Source: Bacteroidota bacterium (GTDB taxonomy: Bacteria; Bacteroidota; Bacteroidia; AKYH767-A; OLB10). Taken from it: DNA of 64,000 nt. The stretch is from positions 1 to 64,000 of the forward strand of contig JADKIC010000014.1 in assembly GCA_016721435.1 (NCBI GenBank), given 5' to 3'. Of this stretch, positions 10,111 to 19,437 are shown piece after piece. Under the pieces are notes generated by a model, which was not told where the DNA came from, did not search any database, and worked only from the letters and a program-made list of their open reading frames with translations. Position numbers and translations under genes: made by a program. Numbering within the stretch: position 1 is the first letter of the stretch; each line of letters opens with the position of its first letter.

Positions 10111-10537
10111 AATGCTTTGTCTTGAGATTAAGATTTATTGGGGGGTTACGAAATTACGAATATTCCCTGAAGCGTGACCAGAAAGATGAGATCCCTCATC
10201 TTTCTGGTCTCTGCTTCAGGGATACGAATATACGAATTACGAAATAGCGAATCCGCGAATGGGACGAATGTATGAAGGTACGGAGTGGTGAGAAGAGGTA
10301 CGAAGAACGAAAGAAATACGAAATTCGAAAACAGGAACATAGTTTACAAGATTAGAATCTTATACGACTTGAACCTTGAACTTTAAACCTTGAACCTAGA
10401 ACTTTGAACCTTAAACCTTAAACCTTTCCCGTCAGCACAAGGGATGACGGGATCACATCGCCCGTGGTCACGTGGCGAGTGAAAACCATGAAGCAGAATC
10501 GCGAAAAGCGATACGCTTCATGGGAGCCCCTTAAACC
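10111..10537. repeat. Repeat-filled spacer between DUF1015 and serA
   Basis: The spacer begins with TACGAA-type words (10148-10160). It then has a two-stage hairpin at 10164-10222: outer arms TCCCTGAAGC/GCTTCAGGGA and inner arms CCAGAAAGATGAG and its complement, around a four-base loop. More TACGAA words run to 10340. From 10365 there are degenerate AAACCTT-type heptamers (to about 10427). Next comes a small hairpin CCCGTCA/TGACGGG (10428-10451), then the 36-nt dispersed hairpin (10487-10522). Last is a short CCTTAAA run whose final bases form the serA stop codon. No gene is evident. Confidence 0.85.
10487..10522. repeat. Dispersed 36-nt hairpin, copy A
   Basis: Outer arms CATGAAGC/GCTTCATG (8 bp) and inner arms ATCGC/GCGAT surround a GAAAA-type loop, with a small asymmetric bulge between the two stems. 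Three further complete copies are at 36824-36860, 36881-36916 and 58827-58862. Flanks are shared too: GCGAGTGAAAAC lies before it and CCTTAAAC-type words after it, here and at 58.8 kb. Confidence 0.9.
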
Positions 10538-11512
10538 TTAAACTTTTGAACTAAAATAAGCAACTATCTTTTCTGCTATTTCAATGCCTATGCGTTGTTG
10601 GGCTTCTGCTGTTGAACCACCAATATGCGGGCTAAGCGAAACTTTAGGATGGTTGCGAAGGGCTTCTTTGATGAGGGGTTCGCCTTCAAAGACATCAAGT
10701 CCGGCAGCGGCAATGGTACCGTTGTCAAGAGCGTGGAGTAAATCACTTTCATTTACTGCGCCACCTCGTGCGGTATTGACGATGAAAGCACTTTTTTTCA
10801 TCATTTCAAATTCTCTTTTACCAATGATAGAAGGGGCTCCTTTCGGAAACGGGACATGCAAGGTGATGAAGTCACTTTCAGCTAACAGTTGTTCAAACGG
10901 CACACATTTCATTGTTAAAACCATCTTGGCATTGGTGACTGTTCTGAAGAAGTCAATTTCAATTTTAACATCTTCTGCTCGTAACTTGAATGGTAAAATG
11001 GTCATTCCTAATCCTATTCCCATTCGGGCAACTGCCTGTCCAATATTCCCAAAACCTATAATGCCAAGTGTCTTTCCTTTCAATTCAATGCCGGCAGAAT
11101 AATTTTTCTTCAGTTCGTTGAAGCGCTCCTTTGAGTCACTGCCGGGCATATTGCGGTTGGCATCGTGCAGGAATCTCGCCATTGTGAACAGGTGTGCAAA
11201 AACCAATTCGGCTACACTTTCGGAAGAAGCTTCCGGCGTATTGATGACTTTTAATCCTTTTTCCCTGGCATAGGCGACATCAATATTGTCCATACCTACA
11301 CCTGCGCGACCAATTAACTTCAGGTTCGGACAAGCATCAATCAAATCCTTCCTAACGGTTGTGGCACTACGCACTAAAATGCCGTCAAAGTTTTTTAAAG
11401 CTTCGGGAAGATTTTCCTGAGCCACCTTATCCGTGACTACTTCAATTCCTGCTGCTTCCAGAATACTTTTCCCGGCTTTGTCAATGCCATCATTAGCGAG
11501 AATTTTTGCCAT
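10538..11512 (-). CDS. serA: D-3-phosphoglycerate dehydrogenase
   Basis: Catalyses the NAD-dependent oxidation of 3-phosphoglycerate, the first step of serine synthesis. At 324 residues it is the short form without ACT or ASB regulatory domains. Substrate-domain motifs near the start are followed by GRAGVGMDNID. The nucleotide-binding glycine motif GFGNIGQAVA lies near residue 153. NTARGG and GGAVNE follow. The catalytic histidine is in LSPHIGGST near residue 296. The frame is intact. It lies downstream of serC and upstream of DUF1015 on the same strand, although repeat-rich spacers separate the three. Its TAA stop falls inside a CCTTAAAC repeat word. Confidence 0.94.
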   Translation of the reverse strand: MAKILANDGIDKAGKSILEAAGIEVVTDKVAQENLPEALKNFDGILVRSATTVRKDLIDACPNLKLIGRAGVGMDNIDVAYAREKGLKVINTPEASSESVAELVFAHLFTMARFLHDANRNMPGSDSKERFNELKKNYSAGIELKGKTLGIIGFGNIGQAVARMGIGLGMTILPFKLRAEDVKIEIDFFRTVTNAKMVLTMKCVPFEQLLAESDFITLHVPFPKGAPSIIGKREFEMMKKSAFIVNTARGGAVNESDLLHALDNGTIAAAGLDVFEGEPLIKEALRNHPKVSLSPHIGGSTAEAQQRIGIEIAEKIVAYFSSKV

Positions 11513-11723
11513 TGTGTTTGTCTCTGTTAATATTTTATATTCAGATAGAATTTCTGATTTTATTAAACTGAATCGTTAGCATTTAATTTCTTGCCGCTAG
11601 CTACTGGCTTCTCACTTTCTAAACGTAAAAAGTTTGACTTTATATTTAAGTCATAGCTAGTAGCCAGAAGCAAGCAGCAAGCAGCCAAAAGTAATTATTG
11701 AACGGTTAGCTGTTGAATAATTA
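11513..11723. other. Spacer between serA and serC
   Basis: Two imperfect, oppositely oriented blocks made of AGCTACTGGCTTCT- and AGCTAGTAGCCAGAAGC-like words lie at about 11597-11614 and 11656-11674. They are followed by AAGCAGC repeats. Similar GGCTACCGGCTTC words occur at about 36774-36800. No gene is seen. Confidence 0.5.
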
Positions 11724-12788
11724 CTAAGCGGTTTTTAAGGCAAATTCTTTCATCACTTGTGTGAGTACTTGTACACTTTCAAGTGGCAATGCATTGTACA
11801 TGGATGCACGGAATCCACCGACAGAACGGTGGCCTTTTATACCAATGATTCCGGCTTCCTTCGTCATCTTCATAAAATCGTCGTCGAGTTCCGGGTTTTT
11901 AAGTAGGAAGCAGGCATTCATATGCGATCGGTCTTCCTTCTCGCAGGTGCCGTGAATAATGGATTGGTATCACTTCTCCATAAAACAAATCCGCTTTCGC
12001 CTGATTTATTTTCCTCGATGGCCGGTACACCTCCGATGGATTTCAACCATTCGAGCGTTGCCATACACACATAAATGGAATATACAGGAGGTGTATTGTA
12101 CATTGAGTCGCCCTCGATATGTGTTGCGTATTTTAACATCGTTGGAACAACCCGTTGGACTTCTTTAAGAATGTCATTTTTAATGATGACGAGCGTTACA
12201 CCTGCAGGTCCCATGTTCTTCTGCGCCCCGGCGTAAATCAAATCAAATTTTGAAACATCCACCGGACGACTGAAGATATCACTCGACATATCACAAACTA
12301 CCGGAATCGGACTATCCGGAAAATTTTTCATCTGCGTCCCATAAATTGTATTGTTGGAGGTGATGTGCAAATAATCGCAATCTGTTGGAATAGTATAGTT
12401 CTTCGGAACGTAGTTGTAATTTTTATCTTTTGAGGAGGCAATCACATTTACCTCTCCGAATAACTTCGCTTCTTTTAATGCTTTATTGGCCCAGACGCCT
12501 GAGTCGACATAAGCCGCTTTTTTATGCAGGAGGTTCATCGGTACCATGGCGAATTGAGTACTGGCGCCACCTTGTAGAAATAGAATCGAGTAATTATCCG
12601 GTACACCCAATAATTCTTTCACCAGAGCTTTTGTGTTTTGCAAGACCGGTTCAAAATCCTTGCTACGGTGTGAGATTTCCAAAATGGAAAGTCCGATGTT
12701 GTTCAAATCAAGAACTGCAGCGGCTGATTTTTTGTATAGCTGATGCCGGTAAAATGCCGGGACCTGCCCCGAAATTGTGTTTTTTCAT
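11724..12788 (-). CDS. serC: Phosphoserine aminotransferase, multiply frameshifted
   Basis: Transaminates 3-phosphohydroxypyruvate to phosphoserine using PLP, the second step of serine synthesis. The N-terminus MKKHNFGAGPGILP is found at 12788 but goes out of frame after a C-A6 run near 12740. The main frame (12706-11918) has the LFLQGGAS phosphate-binding motif and the PLP lysine in YAGAQKNMGPAG. Two more shifts near 12010 and 11960 are needed to reach EKEDRSHMNACFLL and the C-terminal IGIKGHRSVGGFRASMYNA. Joined length is about 354 residues, normal. At least three indels in an otherwise perfectly conserved housekeeping enzyme strongly suggest sequence errors. Confidence 0.92.
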
Positions 12789-12938
12789 TTTTTATGGGCT
12801 ATTTTATATTTCCTCTATGTTTTCGTTTTCAAAGACCAAAGTAAGCAGGAATTCACTGAATAGACAAGGAAAAAGCAGTTTGGATATTGAGATTTTAACC
12901 TTTTTCAGGTGTAATATTTCTTTTGGTGAAAAATTAAA

Positions 12939-13779
12939 TTAATTATTTCTGATGTCTATATCTTTCATCAGCAACCAATTGCCTTTGCTGAATTTTAATC
13001 CATCATAACTGAGATCCGGACCGTAAAGCGCATACATTCCTTTCGACTCCGGTCGGGATCGAGGAGGATAAATGATCCATCACAATCATCTTTACTTTTT
13101 CATTGTATTTAAGGCTCATCGTAGCCTGCCGCATTGTATTCAAAAAACAAGGCGTGTCCGGGCTTTCCTCCGGCTTTTATGACCGTGCTCCAATGATCAG
13201 TTTCGTCGGACTCACTACCAAGGGTTCAATTACTTTTCGAGTAATGAAGTTACTCTGAGGAGCCCATCCTAACAAGACATAGTAGTTTTTCTTCTTGTAT
13301 TTTTCTAGATGAATGTCGTAATAAATACAACCCGGCCAGCTCGCCGAATCGGATTTAAGTATTTCCAACTCCTCTCTGTTCAGTGAAGAATTATGTTCCA
13401 GCTTCACTACTTTCATTGCTGCCTTTGGATCTAACTTGTAAAGAATATATCCATAATAAAAATAGTGCGCACCGCGATTTAACTGTACTAACCAGGTAAG
13501 TGCTTTTACATTTTTATCGGAGGATGTTGCCACCGAAAGTGCCTTCACCTGCGAAAAACTTAATTCAGCCCCCCCGGCTACATGCAGGATACTATCAAGT
13601 GCCAGTGAAAACGTTTGATTGTATTTTTCCCGTATGGAATCGTTACTTCCATTTAAAACGGAATCTCCAAGGACTATTAATCTTTTTACTGCCGGTTGCA
13701 ACGCCAGTGTGTCCGAAGCTGCAACACTGAATTGCTGCATCAGAGGTAATAAAAACAGAAGAAAGGTGCGAGACTTGAT
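12939..13779 (-). CDS. Secreted protein of unknown function, frameshifted
   Basis: Starts with a signal peptide (IKSRTFLLFLLPLMQQFSVAA). The start at 13779 is preferred over a longer frame from 13887 because the extra residues precede this export signal. The first 200 residues are in one frame to 13177. The rest can be followed in other frames: TVIKAGGKPGHALFFEYNAA, then MSLKYNEKVKMIVMDH, then GMYALYGPDLSYDGLKF and a final MKDIDIRNN before TAA at 12939. At least two indels are implied. I do not recognise the family. It lies between ferredoxin and serC on the same strand. Confidence 0.6.
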
Positions 13780-13836
13780 CATTGAAACGAACGCAAATTT
13801 AATGGAATCATTGTGAGAAAGGAGGGGTGAAAATGG

Positions 13837-13870
13837 AAAAACCCTGTACGGAAGTCCATACAGGGTTTTA
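13837..13870 (-). terminator. Terminator after the ferredoxin gene
   Basis: A perfect ten-pair stem AAACCCTGTA/TACAGGGTTT with a ten-base loop, flanked by A/T runs on both sides. It lies just past the ferredoxin stop at 13887. Confidence 0.75.
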
Positions 13871-13886
13871 ATATCATAAGAACGCA

Positions 13887-14234
13887 TTAAGCGTGCATTT
13901 TTTCTTTTTTCGCCGTGAGTTCTTCCTTTGATTCACGGAAGTCAGGGTCATCCACACAGCAATCCACCGGACATACGGCCGCGCATTGTGGTTCATCGTG
14001 GAAACCGACACATTCCGTGCATTTATCCGAGACGATATAATACACATCCATTGATTTAGGTGTTTGAGGAGCGTCAGCATCTACAGCGCTGCCATCTAAC
14101 ATGTTAAACATTCCTTTCACAGAAGTGCCATCTGAGAAACGCCATTCTGCGCCACCTTCGTAGATCGCGTTATTTGGACATTCGGGCTCGCAAGCACCGC
14201 AGTTAATACATTCGTCAGTTATTTTGATTGCCAT
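13887..14234 (-). CDS. Dicluster 4Fe-4S ferredoxin
   Basis: A 115-residue electron carrier with two 4Fe-4S sites. The first cluster motif CINCGACEPECP is at residues 9-20. The second cluster's ligands are CTECVGFHDEPQCAAVCP. The long spacing between its second and third cysteines is typical of YfhL/FdxA-like ferredoxins. The start at 14234 (MAIKITDECINC) is chosen because it begins eight residues before the first cysteine, as in the family; a longer frame to 14291 adds unrelated sequence. It is divergent from the acyl-CoA reductase gene with a 91-base gap, a pairing I know from other Bacteroidota. Partner enzyme unknown. Confidence 0.92.
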   Translation of the reverse strand: MAIKITDECINCGACEPECPNNAIYEGGAEWRFSDGTSVKGMFNMLDGSAVDADAPQTPKSMDVYYIVSDKCTECVGFHDEPQCAAVCPVDCCVDDPDFRESKEELTAKKEKMHA

Positions 14235-14325
14235 ACGATAAGAGGATTTAAAGCAATATTTTTGTTGTGAGTTGAACACAAAAATAATCACAATTGTTTC
14301 AAGTCCGTTAAAAGTTTAGGATTCT

Positions 14326-15363
14326 ATGAAAAAAACAGAAAGAATTGAAGCATTGGTCCGTTTAGGAAATGCAGTAGCAGCTATGTTGGAAGAGATGGAA
14401 TCCGGTGGTGAATTGACGGGTAACCCTTTGAGTAACATAGTGCAACAAACATATGGAAGGAATCCATGGTTTATTCCTGCCAATTCGATCAGCGCATTGT
14501 CACAATGGACTAAATTATTGGAGAAGCGAAGTCTTGAAAAATGGACTAGTGCCTATAAATTGCATGACAGCGAATCGATTTCAGTTAAAAATGTTGGGAT
14601 TATTATGGCCGGTAATATCCCGATGGTCGGTTTTCATGATTTAATCTGCGTTCTTCTGAGCGGACATAAAGCCATTGTTAAATGCTCCGGGGATGACGAA
14701 ATACTTATTCCCTTTTTACTGGAAGTGTTAGTGCAAGTAGCTCCCGAAATGTCAAATTTTTTCAAGTTGGAGAAGAGATTTGGCGATATAGATGCTGTTA
14801 TAGCCACAGGAAGCAACAATACTTCGAGATATTTCGATTACTATTTCGGGAAATATCCTCATGTCATCCGCAAAAACAGGAATTCGGTGGCGGTCCTTAC
14901 AGGAAGCGAAACGGAAACAGATTTGAGAAATCTAGGGGAAGATATTTTTAGTTATTTCGGTCTGGGGTGCAGAAATGTTTCCAAACTATATGTGCCCGAA
15001 AATTATCAGTTTGATGGTTTTTTCAGAGCTATAGAGATTTATGGAGAAGCGTTGATGCAGCACAATAAGTACATGAATAATTTCGATTATCATAACGCTT
15101 TATTCATGTTGAATAACGAAAAATTTCTGACCAATAATTTCCTGCTACTTCGCGAACATCAGGCCCTGGCGACTCCGGTTTCTGTTTTGCACTATGAAGT
15201 GTATTCATCTAAGTATGAGTTGATGAAGAAACTGGAAGCAGAGAAAGATTTAATGCAATGTATTATCGGGAAAGCTTATTTGCCCTTCGGTACTTCCCAA
15301 CAACCCGGACTCAGCGACTACGCCGACGGAGTGGATACTATGAAATTTCTATTGAGCATATAA
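14326..15363 (+). CDS. Acyl-CoA reductase, LuxC-like
   Basis: A 345-residue member of the LuxC-type acyl-CoA reductase family, which reduces acyl-CoA to aldehyde in the aldehyde dehydrogenase fold. Visible blocks are VGIIMAGNIPMVGFHD near residue 90 (dinucleotide-binding region) and GHKAIVKCSGDDEILIPF. SYFGLGCRNVSKLYVP near residue 212 contains the candidate catalytic cysteine in GLGCRN. The frame is intact. No lux or fatty-aldehyde partners are nearby. Its conserved companion is the divergent ferredoxin, which suggests an electron-linked role, but this is inference. Confidence 0.85.
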   Translation: MKKTERIEALVRLGNAVAAMLEEMESGGELTGNPLSNIVQQTYGRNPWFIPANSISALSQWTKLLEKRSLEKWTSAYKLHDSESISVKNVGIIMAGNIPMVGFHDLICVLLSGHKAIVKCSGDDEILIPFLLEVLVQVAPEMSNFFKLEKRFGDIDAVIATGSNNTSRYFDYYFGKYPHVIRKNRNSVAVLTGSETETDLRNLGEDIFSYFGLGCRNVSKLYVPENYQFDGFFRAIEIYGEALMQHNKYMNNFDYHNALFMLNNEKFLTNNFLLLREHQALATPVSVLHYEVYSSKYELMKKLEAEKDLMQCIIGKAYLPFGTSQQPGLSDYADGVDTMKFLLSI

Positions 15364-15474
15364 TTTTATCATGAACACGGATTACACGGATTTAAAGGAT
15401 TTCCGCAGATTTATCCGTGCAAATCCGTCAAATCCGTTTTATCTGCGCCTGCCTGACGGCAGTCAGGTTCCAAT

Positions 15475-16955
15475 TTAATCTCTTTCGTACGCCCCAAGAT
15501 CAGGGTTGCTGCCTCCTAAAGGACGAGAGATTGCATCGATGTCTATGTTCATTGGAGGAAGAGCTGAAAAGTTGATGAATAGCGGATTTCCTTTTCACGG
15601 GCGAAAGCCAGGTATCTAGTTTAAGATTATTGTCAAAGTACTTTTGAATTGTGGATCGTTGTTACGGTAAATGGATTCAAAATGGAGAATATCAGTGGTA
15701 GGTGTGGTGTTATCTGCCTTGATAATGCAGTTACGGAAATTATGGTTCGCAAGCACACCTGTTTCAAATTCGAGTTCCAGCTCGTTATCGTTGTTGCCGT
15801 AGATGATACAGTTTTTAAATTCTGCCTTTGTCATATCTACCCCCACCGGCTGTCCATTCTGATCAATAGCAAAGTTATTCAGGTACATGGCAGGTGTACT
15901 TCGCTGACCAAAGCGCCAGAAATTAGCGAAAGTGCAATGGGTAAATTCATACTCACCACCGATCGTGAACGCAGCCGTATAGATGCCACAGTTGGAGACA
16001 ACATTGTTCCACCCTTCAATTTTGAAATTTCTGGCCAGAATTCCCAGTCCACTCATATTGCGTATCTGCGTATTCGTTAGTTTCAATGAAACGGGCATGG
16101 CAGGATCAAAGAGCGTTTCTGTCTGCAATCCGATAAATCCGTTTTTGATGATGGCGTAGTCGATTTCATTGATACCACCATCGTTGATCCAGATCCTGTC
16201 CCATTGTCCGGGTTCTTCCTGCAAGTGATAACTTCGCGACGCAACCCCTGAAAAACTACGGGTTTATCCTTGGTACCCTGCACCTTCAGCGTACCACCTT
16301 TATACACCCATAAACCACCCGAATTGCTGAAGTGAATTTGTGTTCCTGCGTTGATGATTAGCGTAGTGGATGAATCAATCACCCCATAACCACCGTAAAT
16401 GACATAGGGCAGTGTTTCATCCCACGTGGTGGTGCTGTTTAATGTCGTATCAATGATCACATAGGGCGGTAGGTTCGCACTTTCTTTTTTAGCGACGAAG
16501 AAATGCGCATTCTGCCCCCAGGCCACCAGATCAATATCCTGCTGATTGCCGTTGGTTTCAAAAATGATAGAATCCTGAACCACATAAGGCAATAGTTGAT
16601 TATTGGGATTAATCGTCACTTCAACAAATATCCAGATCGAATCACCGCCACGGATTTCAACATCCGTAAAACTCTTTCCCGGCAAGCCGTTCACATTCAT
16701 GCGATATAAAGATCCAACTCCACCGGCCAAACGAATCGAAGAGATTTTCATCGTTTTATCGTATGGATTATAGACCCTGAAATTCTTGGTAACAGAGCCG
16801 ATACTGACAAAAACGGTGTCGAACATGATCGTATCCGTTGAAAAATTCGGTCTTGCCCCGGCATCGGTCAATAGCTCATCTTTCTCACAGGAATGGAATA
16901 AGATGGAAGCTAAAATTATGAAAAACAGATGTTTAATAATTGTTTTTGGACGCAT
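15475..16955 (-). CDS. Parallel beta-helix lipoprotein, frameshifted
   Basis: The start at 16955 gives a lipoprotein signal (KHLFFIILASILFHSC), so the protein should be lipid-anchored after export. A beta-sandwich-like region follows, then a right-handed beta-helix typical of pectate-lyase-like folds. The first frameshift is near 16225, after KPVVFQGLRRE. The next frame supplies WDRIWINDGG, NTQIRNMSGLGI and repeated NCIIYGN-like coils. A second frameshift near 15620 leads to the end SRPLGGSNPDLGAYERD. The PDxGAYE ending is characteristic of such Bacteroidota helix proteins. Joined length is about 493 residues. No catalytic residues can be assigned; a glycan-binding or lyase role is possible. 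Confidence 0.8.
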
Positions 16956-17024
16956 TCGGCTACAAATATACTGCTTGCCCGTATATAGACAAGGAACCAT
17001 TTTAACAGATATTTTTACCACTTA

Positions 17025-17054
17025 TTGCCTCGCATAAAAAAAAGCGTATCTTTG
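17025..17054 (+). promoter_or_regulatory. Bacteroidota-type promoter for rpmE2
   Basis: A TTG at 17025-17027 is followed after 19 bases by TATCTTTG at 17047-17054. These match the -33 TTTG/TTG and -7 TAnnTTTG elements used by the primary sigma factor in this phylum. The rpmE2 ATG follows 20 bases later. Confidence 0.65.
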
Positions 17055-17074
17055 CCGCCCATTCAGTTAATTCC

Positions 17075-17344
17075 ATGAAAAAAGACATCCACCCAAAAAA
17101 TTACCGTTTCGTCGTATTTAAAGACATCTCTACCGACTATGCTTTTATGAGCAAATCAGCAGTAGACACTAAAGACACTATCAAGTGGGAAGACGGTAAC
17201 GAATATCCGCTCGTGAAACTTGAAATCTCTCATATGAGTCATCCGTTTTATACCGGAAAGATGAAATTGGTAGATACTGCAGGTCGTGTTGATAAGTTCC
17301 GTACCCGCTACGACAAGGCTAAAAAAGCCCCTGAGCAGAAATAA
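17075..17344 (+). CDS. rpmE2: 50S ribosomal protein L31 type B
   Basis: An 89-residue ribosomal protein L31 of the type B class. It starts MKKDIHPKNYR and has the family motifs HPFYTGK and GRVDKFRTRY. It lacks the CxxC zinc-binding pairs of type A L31, which defines the zinc-free paralogue. It is monocistronic, with a promoter box upstream and a terminator downstream. Confidence 0.96.
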   Translation: MKKDIHPKNYRFVVFKDISTDYAFMSKSAVDTKDTIKWEDGNEYPLVKLEISHMSHPFYTGKMKLVDTAGRVDKFRTRYDKAKKAPEQK

Positions 17345-17364
17345 TTGAATATAAATACTTTACG

Positions 17365-17394
17365 AAAGGCTGTCCCACAAGGATGGCCTTTTTG
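17365..17394 (+). terminator. Terminator after rpmE2
   Basis: AAGGCTGTCC and GGATGGCCTT pair as a ten-base stem with one mismatch around a five-base loop, followed by T5. It lies about 20 bases after the rpmE2 stop codon. Confidence 0.7.
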
Positions 17395-17536
17395 TTTATA
17401 TCATTATCCGTTTGTTAAATACTTGTATTCATTTCTCTGACGTTTAATCCAAAAAAAATAGTTTTATTTGTTGACGGCATCTTTGATTGTAATACAATCA
17501 TTGCAAAAAGTCATATAACAATCAAAATATAATACA

Positions 17537-18553
17537 ATGGCAACAGAAGCATCAGAAGCGAAAGAGAAACTAAAAGTTTTACAACTCGCAATCGACAAGA
17601 TTGAAAAGACCTATGGAAAGGGGACCATCATGCGGATGGGAGATGAGGCAGTAGAAGCGGTAGAGGCAATTCCTACCGGATCCATTACATTAGATAGTTC
17701 ACTGGGAATTGGTGGTTATCCGAAGGGAAGAGTGATTGAAATTTATGGTCCTGAATCATCAGGTAAAACAACGCTCGCCATTCATGCGATTGCCAATGTG
17801 CAGAAAGCCGGTGGTATTGCAGCATTTATAGACGCGGAACATGCTTTCGATCGTTTCTATGCACAGAAGTTGGGTGTAGACATCGAGAATTTATTGATAT
17901 CGCAACCTGATAATGGAGAACAGGCATTGGAGATAGCAGATAACCTGATTCGTTCCGGGGCTATAGACATTATCGTTATTGACTCCGTTGCAGCGTTGAC
18001 ACCTAAGAGTGAGATTGAAGGGGAGATGGGTGAAAGCAAGATGGGACTTCAGGCGCGCTTGATGTCGCAGGCTTTGGTAAAACTAACGGGTAGCATTAGC
18101 CGAACCGGTTGCTGTTGCGTTTTCATCAATCAATTGCGTGAGAAAATTGGTGTGATGTTCGGTAATCCGGAAACCACTACAGGTGGTAATGCGCTCAAAT
18201 TTTATGCATCCATTCGCCTTGATATCCGACGTATCGGACAAATCAAAGACGGAGAGCATGTAGTAGGAAATCGCACGAAGGTGAAAGTGGTGAAGAATAA
18301 AGTAGCGCCTCCATTCCGTACTGCTGAGTTTGATATCATGTATGGAGAAGGCATCTCCAAGCTGGGCGAAATTGTGGATCTGGGTGTAGAGAATAATGTC
18401 ATCAAGAAGGCGGGATCATGGTTCAGCTATGGTGATATTAAAATCGGTCAGGGACGCGATGCCGTTAAACAAATGATGTCGGACAACCCTGAACTCTGCG
18501 ACGAGATCGAAGCAAAAATCAGAGCAGCGATAGCGGAGAAGGCAAAAAATTAA
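17537..18553 (+). CDS. recA: Recombinase RecA
   Basis: The 338-residue DNA strand-exchange ATPase of homologous recombination. The Walker A motif GPESSGKT is at residues 71-78. IIVIDSVAALTP is the Walker B region. The L1 loop region includes EMGESKMGLQAR. The L2 DNA-binding loop region GVMFGNPETTTGGNALKFYAS is intact. The C-terminal domain is present but has only a short, weakly acidic tail. The frame is unbroken, showing that not all genes in the window are damaged. No lexA-like operator was recognised. The gene is followed by almost 900 bases of repetitive spacer. Confidence 0.97.
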   Translation: MATEASEAKEKLKVLQLAIDKIEKTYGKGTIMRMGDEAVEAVEAIPTGSITLDSSLGIGGYPKGRVIEIYGPESSGKTTLAIHAIANVQKAGGIAAFIDAEHAFDRFYAQKLGVDIENLLISQPDNGEQALEIADNLIRSGAIDIIVIDSVAALTPKSEIEGEMGESKMGLQARLMSQALVKLTGSISRTGCCCVFINQLREKIGVMFGNPETTTGGNALKFYASIRLDIRRIGQIKDGEHVVGNRTKVKVVKNKVAPPFRTAEFDIMYGEGISKLGEIVDLGVENNVIKKAGSWFSYGDIKIGQGRDAVKQMMSDNPELCDEIEAKIRAAIAEKAKN

Positions 18554-19437
18554 AATACGAAAAATTAAATTACGAAATACGAAATTGTACGAAAGTGCGA
18601 AATACGAAACCTGCCAGTCGGCAGGCAGGTTCGAAACAGTGCGAAAGTGCGAAACCTGCCTGCCGGCAGACAGGATCGAAACAGTGCGAAAGGCGAAATG
18701 CGAAAGTATACGAATAACGTTTAGACATGCGAAGTCTAATCCGCGAAAATCTTAAAAATCAGCGTCATCTGCGATCCCTAAAAAACATTAATGCATTGAA
18801 GAATATTATGTTTCGTCGGAAGATTATAAATGAGAGAGCGAAATACGAACGAGTGCGAAAGGGCGAAACCTGCCTGCCGGCAGGCAGGTACGAAATAGAA
18901 ATACGAAAAAGTGTAAGTGCGAAATTGGTGGACGTATATGTTGAACGAATGTCTTCAGTTTTTTTTAGTTATGAGTTGAGTCTTTTAAACTGAAAACTGA
19001 CATTCGAAAAATTGAAATGAAGTTTTGAATGGGATAATGGTGGTGTTTCGGACACTGCCCTTTTTTGAAATGAAGATTTTGGAGAGGGAAATGATTTAAA
19101 CTATTACGAATTGCGAAAGGGTGCGAAAATACGAAATACGAAATACGAAATACGAAAAGGTACGAAAATGCGAAATGCGAAATGGTGCTAAAATACGAAA
19201 TACGAAATACGAAATACGAAAAGGTACGAAAATGCGAAATGCGAAATGGTGCTAAAATACGAAATACGGAATACGAAACGCGAAATACGAAACGCGAAAT
19301 ACTAAATACTAAATACTAAATACGAAATCAGGAGTTTAGATTATAGGAGAATGAAAAACTATCCGCGTAAATCCATTTAATCCGTGTATGTCCGCAGGAC
19401 ATCGGCGTTCTCGATAGTGTGTAAGGGTGAAGAAAAA
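18554..19437. repeat. TACGAAA-type repeat island with palindromes
   Basis: Roughly 880 bases are dominated by variants of the word (A)TACGAAA/TGCGAAA. Three copies of an ACCTGCC...GGCAGGT palindrome are embedded, centred near 18620, 18665 and 18879. The last is a perfect 22-bp palindrome around CCTGCCGGCAGG. A 64-bp block (19126-19189) is repeated exactly and directly at 19190-19253. At the far end there are ATCCGCGTAAATCC/ATCCGTGT words, like those at about 15370-15440. Short open frames here have repeat-like translations and are not genes. Confidence 0.85.

Noticed and set aside
10146..10340. 64-codon frame on the minus strand
   Set aside because: It runs through the two-stage hairpin and TACGAA words and has no family signature.
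17075..17344. L31 with lost zinc site
   Set aside because: Absence of CxxC pairs is normal for the type B protein (RpmE2), not a mutation.
18727..18993. 88-codon open frame in the TACGAAA island
   Set aside because: It covers repeat words and a palindrome; composition is Arg/Lys-rich from the repeat and no homologous family is seen.
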